The notes beneath the pieces are model-generated. The model was not told the origin of the DNA. It saw nothing but the letters and a program-made list of their open reading frames with translations, and did no database searches. Below are positions 47,458 to 59,378 of a stretch of DNA of 64,000 bases, piece by piece; position 1 is the stretch's first letter, and each line of letters opens with the position of its first letter. Made by a program: the position numbers and the translations under genes. The stretch covers positions 434,001-498,000 of the forward strand of contig JARVKI010000005.1 in NCBI GenBank assembly GCA_036674765.1, read 5' to 3'. The DNA comes from Seiridium cupressi. Its lineage: Eukaryota; Ascomycota; Sordariomycetes; Amphisphaeriales; Sporocadaceae.

Positions 47458-47777
47458 ACTGCAGCATGCGATGATATGATGAGGCATGTAAATGTAGGAT
47501 GAAGCGCACGAGGTACTATAGACTAGACCCAGGTATGTCAATGGATAGACAATGATCATTCCCTTAAGAGTTGGCTTACAATTTCTGTCCTAATCCCACG
47601 TGAACTTCCGGTATAATCTACAAGCCTGTTACGCCTGATCGATTCGAAAATGCCCTTATATTGGGTGACGAAGCTGCAAGAGGCCAGTCGCAGCGTGGTA
47701 ATTGTCGCATACACAGAGTAGGTGTGACTAATTTCTTGATTTGACTATTTGTTGTATTCTTGCTTCTACGATGCTAA
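47458..47777. other. Convergent intergenic region
   Basis: 320 nt between the convergent ZUO1 and rhodopsin-domain genes, presumably both 3' UTRs. Nothing else is supported. Confidence 0.45.
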
Positions 47778-49107
47778 TTATTTTTCCCTCTTGTTCCTCT
47801 CGTGTACCAGCACACTCCACTGCCTCTGTATGCTGATTCCTCCATCGTGCGATCTGCACATCTCAGGGTCCTCGACATCCGTGTCGCTATCACCACGCCG
47901 CCTGGACGACACAACGTTGATTTCGTTCTTTCCGCGCATCTGGTGAGTTGCGTGAATCATCTGGTAGCTGTCCTCGTCGTCGTCCAACATGGTCATGCCC
48001 GCGAAGCTCGAAAGCAACCTCCCCGACAGGCGCTTGATCTGTTGACCTCGCGACCTCTCGCTGACTGCCCTAGTAGTTGGCGCAAAGCCGTTCGGATCGG
48101 ACGTTGTGTTCCGGCCCGTTGAGCCGGGGATCAGGCGGTCGAGATAAAATAAACCTAGTGCCCCCTTCATGGACGGTAGACACGCCGAGACAAGGCCGAT
48201 GTTGATTTCAACGATGGACCAGATGATGACCTCCTTGGTGTTGTACGTCACGTCGCTCGAGGACAGCGGGATGCCGACTAGGATAGTAAGGCGTACCACC
48301 GGCACAGCTGATACGAAACAGCCGAGCATGAACATGCCGCCCAGGATGAGGCGCTGGGCTAGCGGTGCTTGCAGGCGCCATACGTATGGAATTGGGAGGA
48401 GCAGGATGATTACATCTGTGACTATGTTGGGGATCGAGCCGGAAATGTACACTACGCCCAGCGAGATGCATTTCGAGTCCACGATCGTAAGGTCCCACTG
48501 CGCTTCGATGGGCGAGCAGGTAAAGATAACTAAGCAAATCTGGCGTCACCATATCAGTATGATGCGGAAGGATAGAAAGGGAGATTGAAAGTGACAAAGC
48601 ACGACTCACAATAGAAAATGCCCAGGCCGTAACTATAAAGACGGCGATAAGAATTGGAATACGAGCGCGGACACATAAGAGTCTCCAGTAGAACGCAAGG
48701 ATGGTGTACTTGATCATAGCGAGTGAGACCACATACAGGAGCTGGCCGGCGAAGAGGAACCTGAGGAAGTCTATCACCTCGGCCAGCTGGATATCAGAGA
48801 GAGTATGTCTTGCCAGGTACGTTCCCATGCCTGGTTCTCGTCAGCATCCGAAACAGTCCTAGAGAGTCGGACTCGAGTCTGAATTACAGGTCGAGCAGAG
48901 CTACATACCATACATGCAGATATAAAAGAACGCATTGGCGCAGCCCAGAGCCAAGACGCAGAGATAATCGTCCAGGCCCAAGTTCCGCCACCCGCCGGAT
49001 GATGCTCGACACCACAACTTGAGCGGCACGACCAACATCACCAGGATATAAGTCGAGATGGCGGCACCGTTGAGGCGAGCCCTGAAATGCTCGAGGTCTT
49101 CGGCCAT
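47778..49107 (-). CDS. Rhodopsin-domain (PTH11/SAT4-like) integral membrane protein, second
   Basis: Seven-helix membrane protein of the fungal rhodopsin-domain family. Exons 49107-48909, 48830-48610 and 48539-47778 give 393 aa. For the third exon the acceptor at 48539/48540 is chosen because it alone keeps phase, giving SIICLVIFTCSPIEAQWD, which contains the family FxCxP...WD signature. Other marks are LGLDDYLCVLALG, MIKYTILAFYWRLL, and PNIVTDVIILLLPIPYVWRL, where the family has DxxIxxLPxPxxxxL. The C-terminal 100 residues are a hydrophilic tail (GRNTTSDPNG to the end). No CFEM domain. It is only distantly similar to the 29.3 kb gene, so the two are not a recent duplicate. Confidence 0.9.
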
Positions 49108-50903
49108 TATGCCTTTGTCCTAATCGGTCTACACCTCGGGCCGTCAATGTGGCGATCGCGGAAAATGCAACAGTTCTCCCGTGAAACAGAAATGAATGGA
49201 GACGCAGCAAAGACCTGCTGGTCATGCAAAGAAAATAACAAAAATCATGAATGAATGAGAGACGGGTCAAGATGTCCCAATCTCACTGCCAAGAAGGAGC
49301 CCGAGGATATATCATGAAGGTCGGTCCTTCAAGAAAGCGGCAGATCATGTTTGCCTCGGGGGAGCTATAAAACTAGGTCTGTGGCAACCATGATTCCCAT
49401 GACGATAGTTTCAGCAAGAAAATTCATGGGTAGGGATCCCGGGAGAACGAAGGCTGCTCAAAAAGCGGGCTCGGTCTCCCCATGATTTGAGGGTGAACGT
49501 TCAGTTATCTAAATTAGCTACGGCAATTGCAAGTGCTGTTCCAGCCTCGCAGCCTAGTGGTGTGTAGTTCTGCCTATGGTGAGTTCTTCAATGACCAATA
49601 TTCCTTCTCTTTATGCTTTATGTACACGCGTCTTCATATGAGCAATCGCATGGGACTTTTGGGAGAAGCCGGTGAAAGACGCCGACCCAAATGCAAATCG
49701 TCTCCTATGTCAACAACAGGCTCACGGGTTCTAGAGAATAGAAAATGGACGGTTCAGGTCTCGGCTTGCCCTATACCATGATGAATAACGGCGAAACGGG
49801 GCTTCATTACCGGTGCTTTACCACGAAGCCCAGGCTAGCCAGACGGCTCCTTTTTCTCAATAGCGCCAAGTGGACCCATTCGTTGACTTGGTGCGGCACT
49901 ATGATTCTCGGTGTTTTCGACGCGGCAGATGGGAGTAAACGCCAGAGCCAGGCTCTTGGAAATCGTATACAATACGCAGTATTGACTTCTCAGACCTCTC
50001 GATGTCGACAGCTCAATCTTCGCACGGCATCAACATTCCATCCAAGTATTGCCCAGCGACTTCTTGTCCATACCGAGGCTTCCACATTTGGAAACCGCAG
50101 GAATACTCAGTTCGTCTGCGAATGGGTATCCATGAACCGATACCGAGTACGAGACCTGTCAATCTTGTCTTCCCCCTGGTATACATGGTACGTTCGCGTA
50201 GATCTAGAATAGTGTGTTTATCCCTGTGCAAAACGCCAGCACCAAATTTGCTACATGCTTCCAAAGCTGAAGAACGGCGCCGTTTGAGCTTTAAGGCTAG
50301 AATGAGGTTCCACAATTTCCAATGCCGTCCCAGGATGAATCGCGCCAAGAGTTTGTCAACGATTCCATTATTGGCCGCCTGGTCGGCGCCATCCAACAAC
50401 GGCTTCGGGTCAGGGCCTATCCTAGTTTTGTATGAAAGAAGCCCCGCTGACAGGGCTTGACAGCCACTGTCTGCAATAAGATGGGGCAAGGACAGGGAAG
50501 TTCGGGGAATTCCAAGATGGCGATTGGCAAGTGGTCTCTCATGCCACAACGTTGTCGCCGCTTCTAGAACACACGAAGACCTCTGTATGTGCTGCATACG
50601 TCGGCTCGATGTCCCGCAAATGAAGTAATATGCGGGACGCGCGGGTGTCCCCTGAAAGGAATTCAGCTCCGGATTTCTGGAGGTACCCAGGCCAATCGCA
50701 TCTTACGGATATCCGGCACCATATTCCCCCATACTGCTGACTACTGGGCTTCGCGAGGACTGTCGACGGACTGTTCTTCCTTCCGCTGAACTTTATTTCC
50801 TGGACCTCAGCTCCCACAGACTGTGCAGTAGAGAAGGCGAATCGGACAGCTGCCGATGCTCATAGTTCTTGGGGCTGTACCTCGCGCACGCCCTTCGGAA
50901 TAG
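49108..50903. other. Intergenic region
   Basis: About 1.8 kb. Long frames overlap on both strands (about 49745-50212 and 50002-50460 plus, 50013-50597 minus), but none shows a known motif, a plausible start context or splice structure. This may include debris upstream of the P450 pseudogene. Confidence 0.4.
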
Positions 50904-52677
50904 ATGTGTTATTGCAAGGCTTGTTTAAGGGAACATCTACGTCGGACCTGCTGGTTCGGAGTCTTGCATTGGTCCTGTCCTATGCCATTGCGGCTGCCAT
51001 ATACCGTCTGTATTTTCATCCCTTGGCAAAACATCACGGTCCTTTTTGGGCTTATTTCGAGTTTTCCATCATACTGGTACACTCTATAGAGGGATAGATA
51101 TATCTGACTCTGGTGTCTACAAGAAAAATATGCTATGCACTATACGCATCTCGCACGCATATTCGATGATCTGCTGGCTCAATTAGCAACCTATTGAGTC
51201 TATGCTTCTAGATAAACTTACTAACATATCGCCGATAGGCAACGCGTTTCGCTACCACCCGGGTAGTTTTCTTGTCAACACACCCACGACGTACCGCAAC
51301 CTCTTCGGGCCACAGGGCAATGTCAGGAAGAGTCTCTTCTACGAGGTATGGCCGCGCTACGTAGATGCACATACCATGTGGAACAGTACTACCGAGATGC
51401 ATGCGCGAAAACGCCGTGTACTCAACCAGACATTTCTAACTGAGGCATTGAAATCCGTCGAGCCTTTTGTGCTGTCCGACTCTGATCGGTGGTGCGAGCT
51501 GCTCGCAGAAGAGATCAGTCAAGGGCGGGACGAGTGATCGCGCTCCCTTGAATATAGCCGATTAGGTCAATTGTTCGATATGCTGGGTGATGCATGCTTT
51601 AGTAAGCCCTTCGACATGAAGGAACCAGGAGACGATCTGCGCCTTATCACACGTCTGATGGCCGAGTTCCTCGTCCTGATGCACCCGATTTGCCTACTCG
51701 CCCTTCGCGGCCTTCTGGGTCTGGGAGAAGCCTAGGGGTCTAGATTATTTGCTCTCATTCGCGTCCCTGCCGGCGTTGAAGAATTGGCAGCGTTTTGTGG
51801 AGAAGTGCCTCACGGATCGAACACAGATGGAGGCCGATCTCGGAAAAACTGGCAGTGCAGATAATGGTCGAAAGGATTTCTTCCACTACCTATTCCATGC
51901 CGTGAACCCGAAAACGGGAAAGCGCGGCCGGATGAGCTCTACGGCGAAGCCGAGTCCCTGATCATTGCTGGCTCCGACACCACTGCAATCATCATGAGTG
52001 CCATGTTCTTCTACCTTGCTCGTAATCCTGCCATCCGGGAGAAATTGGTGAGGAAGTCTTGTCCCCATTCTCCAGTCCAGATGAAATCACGAGTGGTTCC
52101 AAGCTTGGCTCGTGTAAGTACCTTCGCGCTTTCATTCAGGATGCTTCTCCGCATGACGCCGCTGGTAAGCGCTGAGCCATCCCATACCGTCATGAAAGGC
52201 GGCACCATGGCAGATCAGTAGTTCCCCGAAGATACAGACGTGAGCGTTGGTCTGTCATACAGCACAGACGTATTCTGCGACCCATTCCGGTTCAAGCCGG
52301 AGCGCTGGATCGTAGGTGAAGACGGAACGACAGCAGAAAGCGTTGAGCTAGCTGAGGCTGGGCTCTGCGTCTCATACGGATCACGCGGATGTCTCGGCAA
52401 GCAGGTTGGATGGAGATGGTCATTGTTGTGGCTAATATTGTGTTCCATTTTGAGATCAAGGCGGATGCCGCCAACACGCACGCTTGGTGTGCCGGCAACC
52501 CGAACGGAAAGATTGGATGCAGGATCACGGACCAATATCAGACGTATGATGCGCTTGTGTCAAATGAGAGATGGACCAGTGGTGCAGTTCAAGAACTACC
52601 ATCGATATCCCAAACGAAATGTGATTGGAATGCAGCCTCGAAATGACTTCAGTGATATTATTACTCGAAGATTGTGA
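50904..52677 (+). pseudogene. Cytochrome P450 pseudogene
   Basis: Decayed cytochrome P450 monooxygenase of a fungal multicopy type. The order of family motifs is kept but spread over shifted frames with stops. An N-terminal hydrophobic anchor and proline-hinge remnant (YFHPLAKHHGPFWA) lies near 50990-51060. A C-helix part (MHARKRRVLNQTF, near 51400) is followed by TGA at 51536 and TAG near 51733, which is also a frameshift. WVWEKPRGLDYLLSFASL and FFHYLFHAVNPKTG follow. The I-helix oxygen-binding motif AGSDTT lies near 51970. The expected ExxR helix near 52140 is disrupted by a frameshift (LLRMTP remains). TAG falls near 52218. FRFKPERW and the heme loop YGSRGCLGKQ lie near 52375-52400, then a further frameshift within the C-terminal part. 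No single splicing scheme removes all lesions. Confidence 0.87.
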
Positions 52678-52680
52678 TCA

Positions 52681-53658
52681 CATGTAAATGCGGCTGTTTC
52701 AGGGCTGAGGCTGCAAGAGCACGCTAGAGCCGGCTACCGCGAACCATAATACACAGGGAGTGACTATTTCACGCCTGACGCTTTAGCGACCCGTAACGGC
52801 AGTAAAATTGGATATGATCAAACGTAGATTGAGAAGTGCTTAGCCATTTGTTTTTGAGGATATTTGATGTGCTATAATTATGATGTCAGTGTACATCAAT
52901 GTTGTAGAATTTACAAAGTCGTGCAAAAAGGAAAACCTGCATACTGGTTTCATCTCCGATTGGCTGGGCTCGTCATCTATTATCTGCTTCCGGGCGTGAA
53001 CTGCCTGTTGTGGATCACCAGAACCACCTTCTATTAACGCCACGAACACTACGACGGCCCGGTAGCCCCACTGAACTTGGCTGCCTATTTGAAGGCACTC
53101 CGTTTCCACATGATATACTACACAATGTAGTGTAGATAAGCCTGGGACTCGGCTCCGTGACGGCTACGGGTTTTGGCTTGTCGATTTCCCGTGGCGGAAC
53201 GACGAACAAAGTTCCCACACGCGAGCCAAAAACCTGCAGTCGAAGGCATCAATCGGTATGTGAAGCGGCCGGTAGAGTCATCCACCCTCCTCCTGTACCT
53301 AAAGAGGCGAAACCGTCGGAAACAATCCTGACCTGTGTTGATCCGGATTCCTGCAAGACCATCTGCAGCGTCAGCGAGGTACGGAAATGCGGGGCACAGC
53401 TTGGGCCCGTCCCTTGCCGGAATCAATTATCTCGCTTCATGTCAGCACTTGGCAAAAGATTCTGCGACATCATCTTCATGCTACCCGGATTAGTGGCTTT
53501 GTTTCTTTGTGCGACTATTGCATCAGACGTGGCCTTCCTTCTCGATATCACATGCTGCACTCTGCCAAGTGCTGAGATTTTGAAGCAATAACGGCACATA
53601 TTCGGTTACAGGGCGCCACAGCAGTTGTGGTGGTACCTGCCGATCGTTGGTAGCGGTA
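52681..53658. other. Intergenic region
   Basis: About 1 kb between the P450 pseudogene and the paraoxonase-like gene. Frames of 100-140 codons exist on both strands around 53.1-53.6 kb but lack family resemblance. Confidence 0.4.
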
Positions 53659-55001
53659 ATGGCCACCAAAAGCATCATCACAGCTGGCCTAGTAAGACAT
53701 TTGCCCTGCACATAGAATACTCAGGGAAGCTTTGTTGACTTTTACAATGTAAGCTAGCCGCGCTGCTGGCTCTTTTGGCTCCTTACCTCATTCGACGCGG
53801 CCAGATCCTCAGGCTGTTCTACACAAACGCTCCCGACAGGCTACCCAGGATCAATGCACTGAAAACCCAGGAAGTGAAATTCGCGGATAAGATCAGGAGT
53901 TGCGAGGATGCGCTTCTGATTGAGTCCAAGGGTTATGCCATATTGCCCTGTGATGCAGGACGGGAAAGATGGAACAGTGTGATGGTAAAGAAATCCTAAT
54001 TTTACTCCCAGTGCTGGCACTGGGTCCTGTCGAGGGGAGGTGTAACTAATGGTATCCAGGGATTCTTCGTACCAGGACCTGTCCCGAAGGGTGAGCTGTA
54101 CTTGTATGACTACAAAAACGCTGCAGCCACTGATTCGGAGGCGCTGACGCCCATTGAGTTTGTGGACTACAGCCCAGGCGATGACTTCCACTCTCTCGGC
54201 GTAGCTTTTGATGAGGCAACTTGGATTCTCTACGTGGCTAATAACCGCTTCGATGGTCCAAAAGTAGATCTTTTCAAATTGAGCGAGGACTACTTGCAAG
54301 CGAAGCATATTCGTTCCATTCAGCACCACCTCATTCACGGTCCGAATGCTATCGTCATCAAGAATGATCACGAGTTCTTCGTCACCAATGATCACTACTT
54401 CCTCATGAAGCAGAGTCGATATCTATCCATGGCTGAGACGTACCTTGGTCTCCCTCTCGGAACAGTCGTTCATGTTGATATCTCGAGTCCCACTGCCGTG
54501 GAAGCTAATGTCGTGGCCCGCGTACCTTTTGCCAACGGTATTGAGTTGATCAACGAGACAACTCTGGCAGTTGCTTCAACAAGCAACGGAGAGGTCCGGC
54601 TCTACAGTTTAGGCAGCAGCGAGAAGGGTTCTGTGCCCACACTGACGTACCGGTCCGCGATCAGGGTTCCATTCAGTGTCGACAACTTGTCGCGGTCGGG
54701 TGATGGTCGTCTCGTCCTGGCTGGCCACCCACATCCCCCCAGTCTAACGAAATATGCTAGCGCTCGTTACATATGCAACGATCCGGCAGAATTAGCAAAA
54801 GCGGATCCTACGATGCAAGAATATTGCAGGACGGGCCAGACCTGCTCATGGGTATCAGAGTGGACTGAGGCTGGTGGGCTCAAGCATCTTTATGCCGATA
54901 CAGATTACCCCTCAAGTGCCACGGCGGCCTACGACTCTGAACGCAACGTGGGAATCATCACCGGTCTTTATGCTCGAGGAATTCTGATATGGAGGGACTG
55001 A
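53659..55001 (+). CDS. Paraoxonase/arylesterase-like calcium-dependent beta-propeller enzyme
   Basis: Likely secreted or membrane-anchored lactonase/arylesterase of the serum paraoxonase family. Exons 53659-53691, 53754-53984 and 54060-55001 give 401 aa. The acceptor before 53754 (aatgtaag) is chosen because the next AG gives the wrong frame. The N-terminus is hydrophobic (SIITAGLLAALLALLAPYLI), a signal anchor as in the family. Calcium-site counterparts of PON1 are visible: Glu62 and Asp63 (SCEDALL), an Asn in HGPNAIVI, an Asn in FANGIELIN and the Asp-Asn pair in SVDNLSRSGDG. PGPVPKGELYLYDY is another family stretch. The natural substrate is unknown; lactones or aromatic esters are the family's usual substrates. 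It sits between a dead P450 and an NMNAT-like gene. Confidence 0.9.
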
Positions 55002-55178
55002 TTGTGGCATGATCGAATCAATTCGCAGAGCGACATATATTAATATCTTCTCTGCACTACCTGATAGTCCCTTGGAATCATAATAGTCTGCGCTATAGAA
55101 GCTTAGGCAAGTAGTGCACCGAATATAGAGCCTATCTGCCCGCATTTCACGTGGCACGAAATTGCTGGCTTCTCCAGG

Positions 55179-56196
55179 TTACGAATGGCTTGCGAGGCTG
55201 CCGGCCAGGTGGTTGCGACGCCCGCACCCCACATAGTCCTGCCTGTACGAAAACACCTTGGGTGGGATCTTCTGAAGCTGCTCGTCTTCCGGGAGGCCTT
55301 TAAGCTGCTGACTTCCCACCTCACTCGTGTTCGTGGTAGCTACTACAGAAAGATTTCCAGCATAAGGGCGTAGGCCGCTCTTTATCTCCGTCAAATCGGT
55401 GCCGGGTCTCTGAATTATGATCTATTCAAATTTAGTACCCTGGAACACAACGACGCATGTGAGTCCGCTGAAGAACTTACCGCCAAATAATTCTTGACAG
55501 TCTTTGCAACATCCTCTTGCGGCCATTCGCAGTGATCAGACATGGGAGCGTTGATGTCTATGCCGGCAAGAAGGATGACCTTGGCAACCAATTTCCTGGG
55601 ATGCGCGTTGCGGAGCCCTGGGTTGTTGTAATACACCCGGCGGACCTCGTCCCTGAAGTGGTCCATAAGTGTGGGAGTAGTAACCTCATCTTGATGTCGT
55701 GCTTCCCAACTGTCGACCATGAGTAAGCCGTGGTCCTCCGTGCCTAATCGGCACATGTCTACTCGGTACTCAGCACCGGCCAGATCAGCCGGCTGGTAAG
55801 GTGCGTCTGGTGCAGGCGAGAGGTAGCCACCGCAAACCTCGAACTTGCTGTTTTCATGCAGCCATTGGGTGGCTGTGTCAAACACTGCCGGATCAGCTGT
55901 TAGCGATTGATCTTCAGGTATACTTCGTGAAATACTTGGAGTGGAAGCTCATGTTTCGACAACAGGAACGACTGACGAGGTAGCCGTGTCGATCGAAATA
56001 GGCTATAGCAGTAGGAAAAGTCAAACTCTGGAAATTACCTACTACTGAGATGGTCATAGGTAAGAGGGTCAAAGAGACCACAGGCAACAAGAATAACAGG
56101 CTCCTTCCGAGAATCGGTGCACGGTTTGATTTTGTGCCATGAAAACTCATAGTCGATTAACATGGGCTTCGAAGTGTCCATGTTGCCTTGAGACAT
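55179..56196 (-). CDS. Nicotinamide-mononucleotide adenylyltransferase-like protein, diverged
   Basis: Resembles eukaryotic NMNAT, which makes NAD from NMN and ATP. Exons 56196-56043, 55884-55481 and 55421-55179 give 266 aa. Residues 36-49 read LVACGLFDPLTYDH, keeping the spacing of the nucleotidyltransferase motif GxFxPxTxxH. The join across the first intron gives HLSMFDTATQWLHENSKF, then EVCGGYLSPAPDA, a strong NMNAT signature, and LLMVDSWEA. Later LLAGIDINAPM stands where NMNATs have LLxGADL. RPGTDLTEI matches the RAGxD region. The C-terminal ISSTxxR motif, which binds ATP phosphates, is degraded to NTSEVGS, so normal activity is doubtful. All splice sites are canonical and there is no internal stop. 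It is either a neofunctionalised paralogue or an early pseudogene. The essential NMNAT must be elsewhere. Confidence 0.75.
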
Positions 56197-56840
56197 GCCA
56201 GTGGTCAATGTTAGTGTTTAATGGAGTACTTCTTGGAAGTTGTCGCGAGAACTGATACGTGTTTGTGGGTTTGATGTTCGAGAAGAAACAATTCCTTTGG
56301 AGGGGATAATTGTAATTTGTAGAGCATACTTGTCGCGAATCACTTTTACATTTGATTCCTCTTCACAGCCATTGTTCATTTCATCAGCCTCCTTCCTCAA
56401 CCGATTTCGAAGCAGTCTCGCCACTAACGGCATGCCCATTCACCAAATCAGATGTTTTACAACGTATGCCGTGACTCATGCAGATTTGGTCTTGCTTGCT
56501 TCTAGAACCTTTCCCGACAGATCACGAGTCCAGTACTCCCAGGCCTCGACCTTTCCGGGGTGCGTCCCTTCTTTCTCTGCTTTGACCTACATCATAGTAC
56601 CACAGTGCTAGCTATTGATTCCCGACTATCCAGAAGCCTAGACTCTCAACTGATTTTCTGCACTCCGACTTTAACAAACTGACAAGTACTCGGGTATACA
56701 AACAGAGCCCTCTGCCTGTGCACACAATACTATTCGACCTTCTCTTTTCAAAGCATCATGGTATTGTAATTACCCCTCCATCGTGTGTAGGTGTGTGGAC
56801 CGTCCACACTCTTTAAGCTTGGCTTGGGCAAAAAAGTCTC
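56197..56840. other. Intergenic region
   Basis: This holds the promoter of the NMNAT-like gene and the 3' end of the coiled-coil gene. Short plus-strand frames around 56240-56610 have no family resemblance. Confidence 0.4.
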
Positions 56841-57773
56841 TTATGCACTAACATGCGGACTCTTCGAGACTCCGCTGTCCCGAGATCCCTTTTTATTACC
56901 CTTGATTAAGAGCAGGAATCCCCTGCCTCGCAATTTCTTGAGGTATTTCTTGCGTTCATCGAGCTTCGTCGCCAGCTGGTCTCGTTCTGTCGCCACCTGC
57001 TCTCGCTCCGTCATGATGTAGATACGCTCAGATCGAAGGTTTTGCAGCTCTCGAACTTGCTGGTGTCGTATCTTGGAAAGTGTTTGGTTCACGAATTTCT
57101 GGGCTCTAACGCGCCGAGAAAGGCCGTTGACACGGTGCTCGTGATTTATGTTGTCCTGAAGTCGTTGGGTCTCCAACTCCATTTGGCGTGCCTCGGCCTT
57201 GGAAAATAGATCTGCCTGGCGGGAAATCTTCGCCTGAGGCTGCTCAAGTTCCTCCTGCTGAGCTTGAAAGTTCCCACGGAGGATCTCGATATATTCAAGG
57301 TTCTGGGTGAGCTCAACGTTCTTGCTTCGGAGCTTCTGAGATAGCTCATCATTCTGGCTTCTGAGGTTGCGGGAAAGCTTGTCGGCTTTGCTACTGAGTT
57401 GTTGTAAGACGTTGTCATTGTTCTGTTCGAGTTCTGCAATCCTAACGTCGTAGTTCTTGATTATCTTGACGTGTTCATTGTCGACAGCTTCAAGAATGGT
57501 GATTTCCTGTTTGGCCTGCTCCAGCTTGATGGATATAATCCTGTGGTTTACCTGAAGCCCACGAAGCTGATTCTGAGAAGCGAAGAGGGCATCGGATAGG
57601 TTATTGGCCTCATCGCGGAGATTTCGAATCCTGTCAGCCTGGACCTTCACGACCGTTTCGTAGTGATGCACGCCAAAAAGATGAGGCATTTTTTCAGCCT
57701 TCTCTCGTCGTTCGAGTGCCTCAACATCCAGCTGTTCAATCGGTTGCGATATACCGCCACAATTTCCAACCAT
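56841..57773 (-). CDS. Coiled-coil protein, function unknown
   Basis: A single exon of 310 aa. The ATG at 57773 (MVGNCGGISQPIEQL) is chosen because the longer frame opens with TTG. About residues 50-290 are almost continuous coiled coil rich in Gln, Glu, Asn, Leu and Arg. There are repeating blocks such as KADKLSRNLRSQNDEL followed by SQKLRSKNVELTQNL, and RMELE-like and REQVATERDQLATKLDERK heptads. The last 35 residues are basic (KKLRGRGFLLLIKGNKKG). No other domain is seen. The gene has no neighbour of related function. Coiled-coil orphans like this are poor in annotation signal, so the expressed status is uncertain. Confidence 0.6.
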   Translation of the reverse strand: MVGNCGGISQPIEQLDVEALERREKAEKMPHLFGVHHYETVVKVQADRIRNLRDEANNLSDALFASQNQLRGLQVNHRIISIKLEQAKQEITILEAVDNEHVKIIKNYDVRIAELEQNNDNVLQQLSSKADKLSRNLRSQNDELSQKLRSKNVELTQNLEYIEILRGNFQAQQEELEQPQAKISRQADLFSKAEARQMELETQRLQDNINHEHRVNGLSRRVRAQKFVNQTLSKIRHQQVRELQNLRSERIYIMTEREQVATERDQLATKLDERKKYLKKLRGRGFLLLIKGNKKGSRDSGVSKSPHVSA

Positions 57774-59378
57774 GGTGGCAAAGCTGAAGGCGAATATCGC
57801 CAGGTGATGTACAAGATGGTGACAATTTTGCAGTTGTTTCGGTGTCGGTTCAAGAACACGAAGTGTTCGAAGTCCTTGTTTGTCGTGGGGTTGGTAGAAA
57901 TCGAGGCCCGATGTGAATTGTTTTGCCAGTGAAGGAAAAAAGTCCAGTACCCTGCTAAAAATCTCGCTTGGCAATCACTCAATACCAAAAGAAATGGCCA
58001 ACTCTAGTGGATTTTGGCATGACACCGATAAAACTCCCCACGCGGAACCGATAGTTATATCTAAGATACTTGTTCGATCAAATAATACGCGAATAGGCCC
58101 TTCACATCTGACCACGTCCTCAAGCCCCAGTAGACAATACCAACTCTTGTTTCGGCTACTAAAGTCACGGTTACTCCTTCCTTGTTATATGCAGCTACTC
58201 TTGTTCAGCATCTATTTGAGTTTCCGCAGCTGCCTCTAATGCTTTTCATTAAATGTAGTTTGACTTATTTTCTTTACTCTTTTTTTATCCTCTGTTTGGC
58301 AAGAGTTCGTTGATAACACAACGCCTTTGGACTTTATTCCCCAGGAAATTTGCATGAGGTCCTGTAGATGCGCCTCAAATGCTTGCCGATGGCCCCTACC
58401 AGTCAACCAGTCCCGATTGGATGTTACCACAATGTTTAAGCTGTAACTTGACATGGGCTGCAAACAGTCAGACATGTGGGCTTTCGTGATTAACTAAATT
58501 AAGCGGCTGGATATGCCCATTGTAAAGCCATTGTATTTCTACTTCACAGACTACTAAGAACTGTACTGCAACATTTGCATTTGGTGAGCTACTCATTTCA
58601 TACTTGTCTTCATCCCCAGAAATCTTGTTCTGTTTTTGCTGTGTTAGGTAACAGTGCTGCAGATATAACTGTTCCCCGGAATAACGGAGGAGGGTATACG
58701 GGTGATATCTCTTATTTGTAAGCTATTATGGCAGGTAGGGGAGCTTGAGGTTGGATGCTCCCACAAATGAATATGTCGCACCACTCCTGGGTCAAGTGGC
58801 CGTAAAAATAGATCGTATTATGGAGGGCAAAGAGAGACAAGACAAGCCAATGGATATGACTGGTTCATTGTGATGAACCAGAGATCCAGTCCTTGGTGAA
58901 CTTAATCTTATTACCACCGACCTCATGTCACAAGCATGAACGTCACCTGTATAGTCTTGGATCCATGATGATATAGAATACAATGTATAGCATGTACCTC
59001 TTTGCGTGCAAATGTCGATAGGTTGTAAGATGCTTATTGGCCTAAGTACTCTAGTTGAAATGCCAAATGTGCCTTATGAATCATGCTTCAATGGTTGCTC
59101 AGTGGCTAGCCTTTGGTCACCTCGCTGAATGGCAGTCGAATTGGGGCTTTGGCTGCTCTGGGTTTTGATATGACGTTGCCTGGTGGACCGCAATAAGGAA
59201 GGTAATTCGAGGAGGAATACCCACACGAAACTTCCTCCCTTCCTTACCTTTCTCTCCTGCACACATTTTTACAGTCGGCGTGCTCATTCATTGATCAACC
59301 TCCTGCCATTATATCGCCGACACTTTAAAGTACTTCATCGTCCACAATTGTTTTGTGAGGCGACTTGACATTTTCATA
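57774..59378. other. Intergenic region
   Basis: About 1.6 kb between the coiled-coil gene and the small orphan gene. It is AT-rich around 58.2-58.7 kb. No gene, RNA or repeat is supported. Confidence 0.4.

Noticed and set aside
46828..47559. Leu-rich minus-strand frame (243 codons) opposite ZUO1
   Set aside because: It is the mirror of the Lys/Glu-rich helix codons (AAG/GAG read backwards as CTT/CTC). Not a gene.
50013..50597. Minus-strand frame (194 codons) between the rhodopsin-domain gene and the P450 pseudogene
   Set aside because: No family resemblance, and plus-strand frames overlap it. It might be debris but cannot be supported.
53157..53591. Plus-strand frame (144 codons) upstream of the paraoxonase-like gene
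   Set aside because: No signal peptide or conserved motif at its start. Its Cys content looked like an effector at first, but the spacing is irregular and an opposite-strand frame overlaps it.
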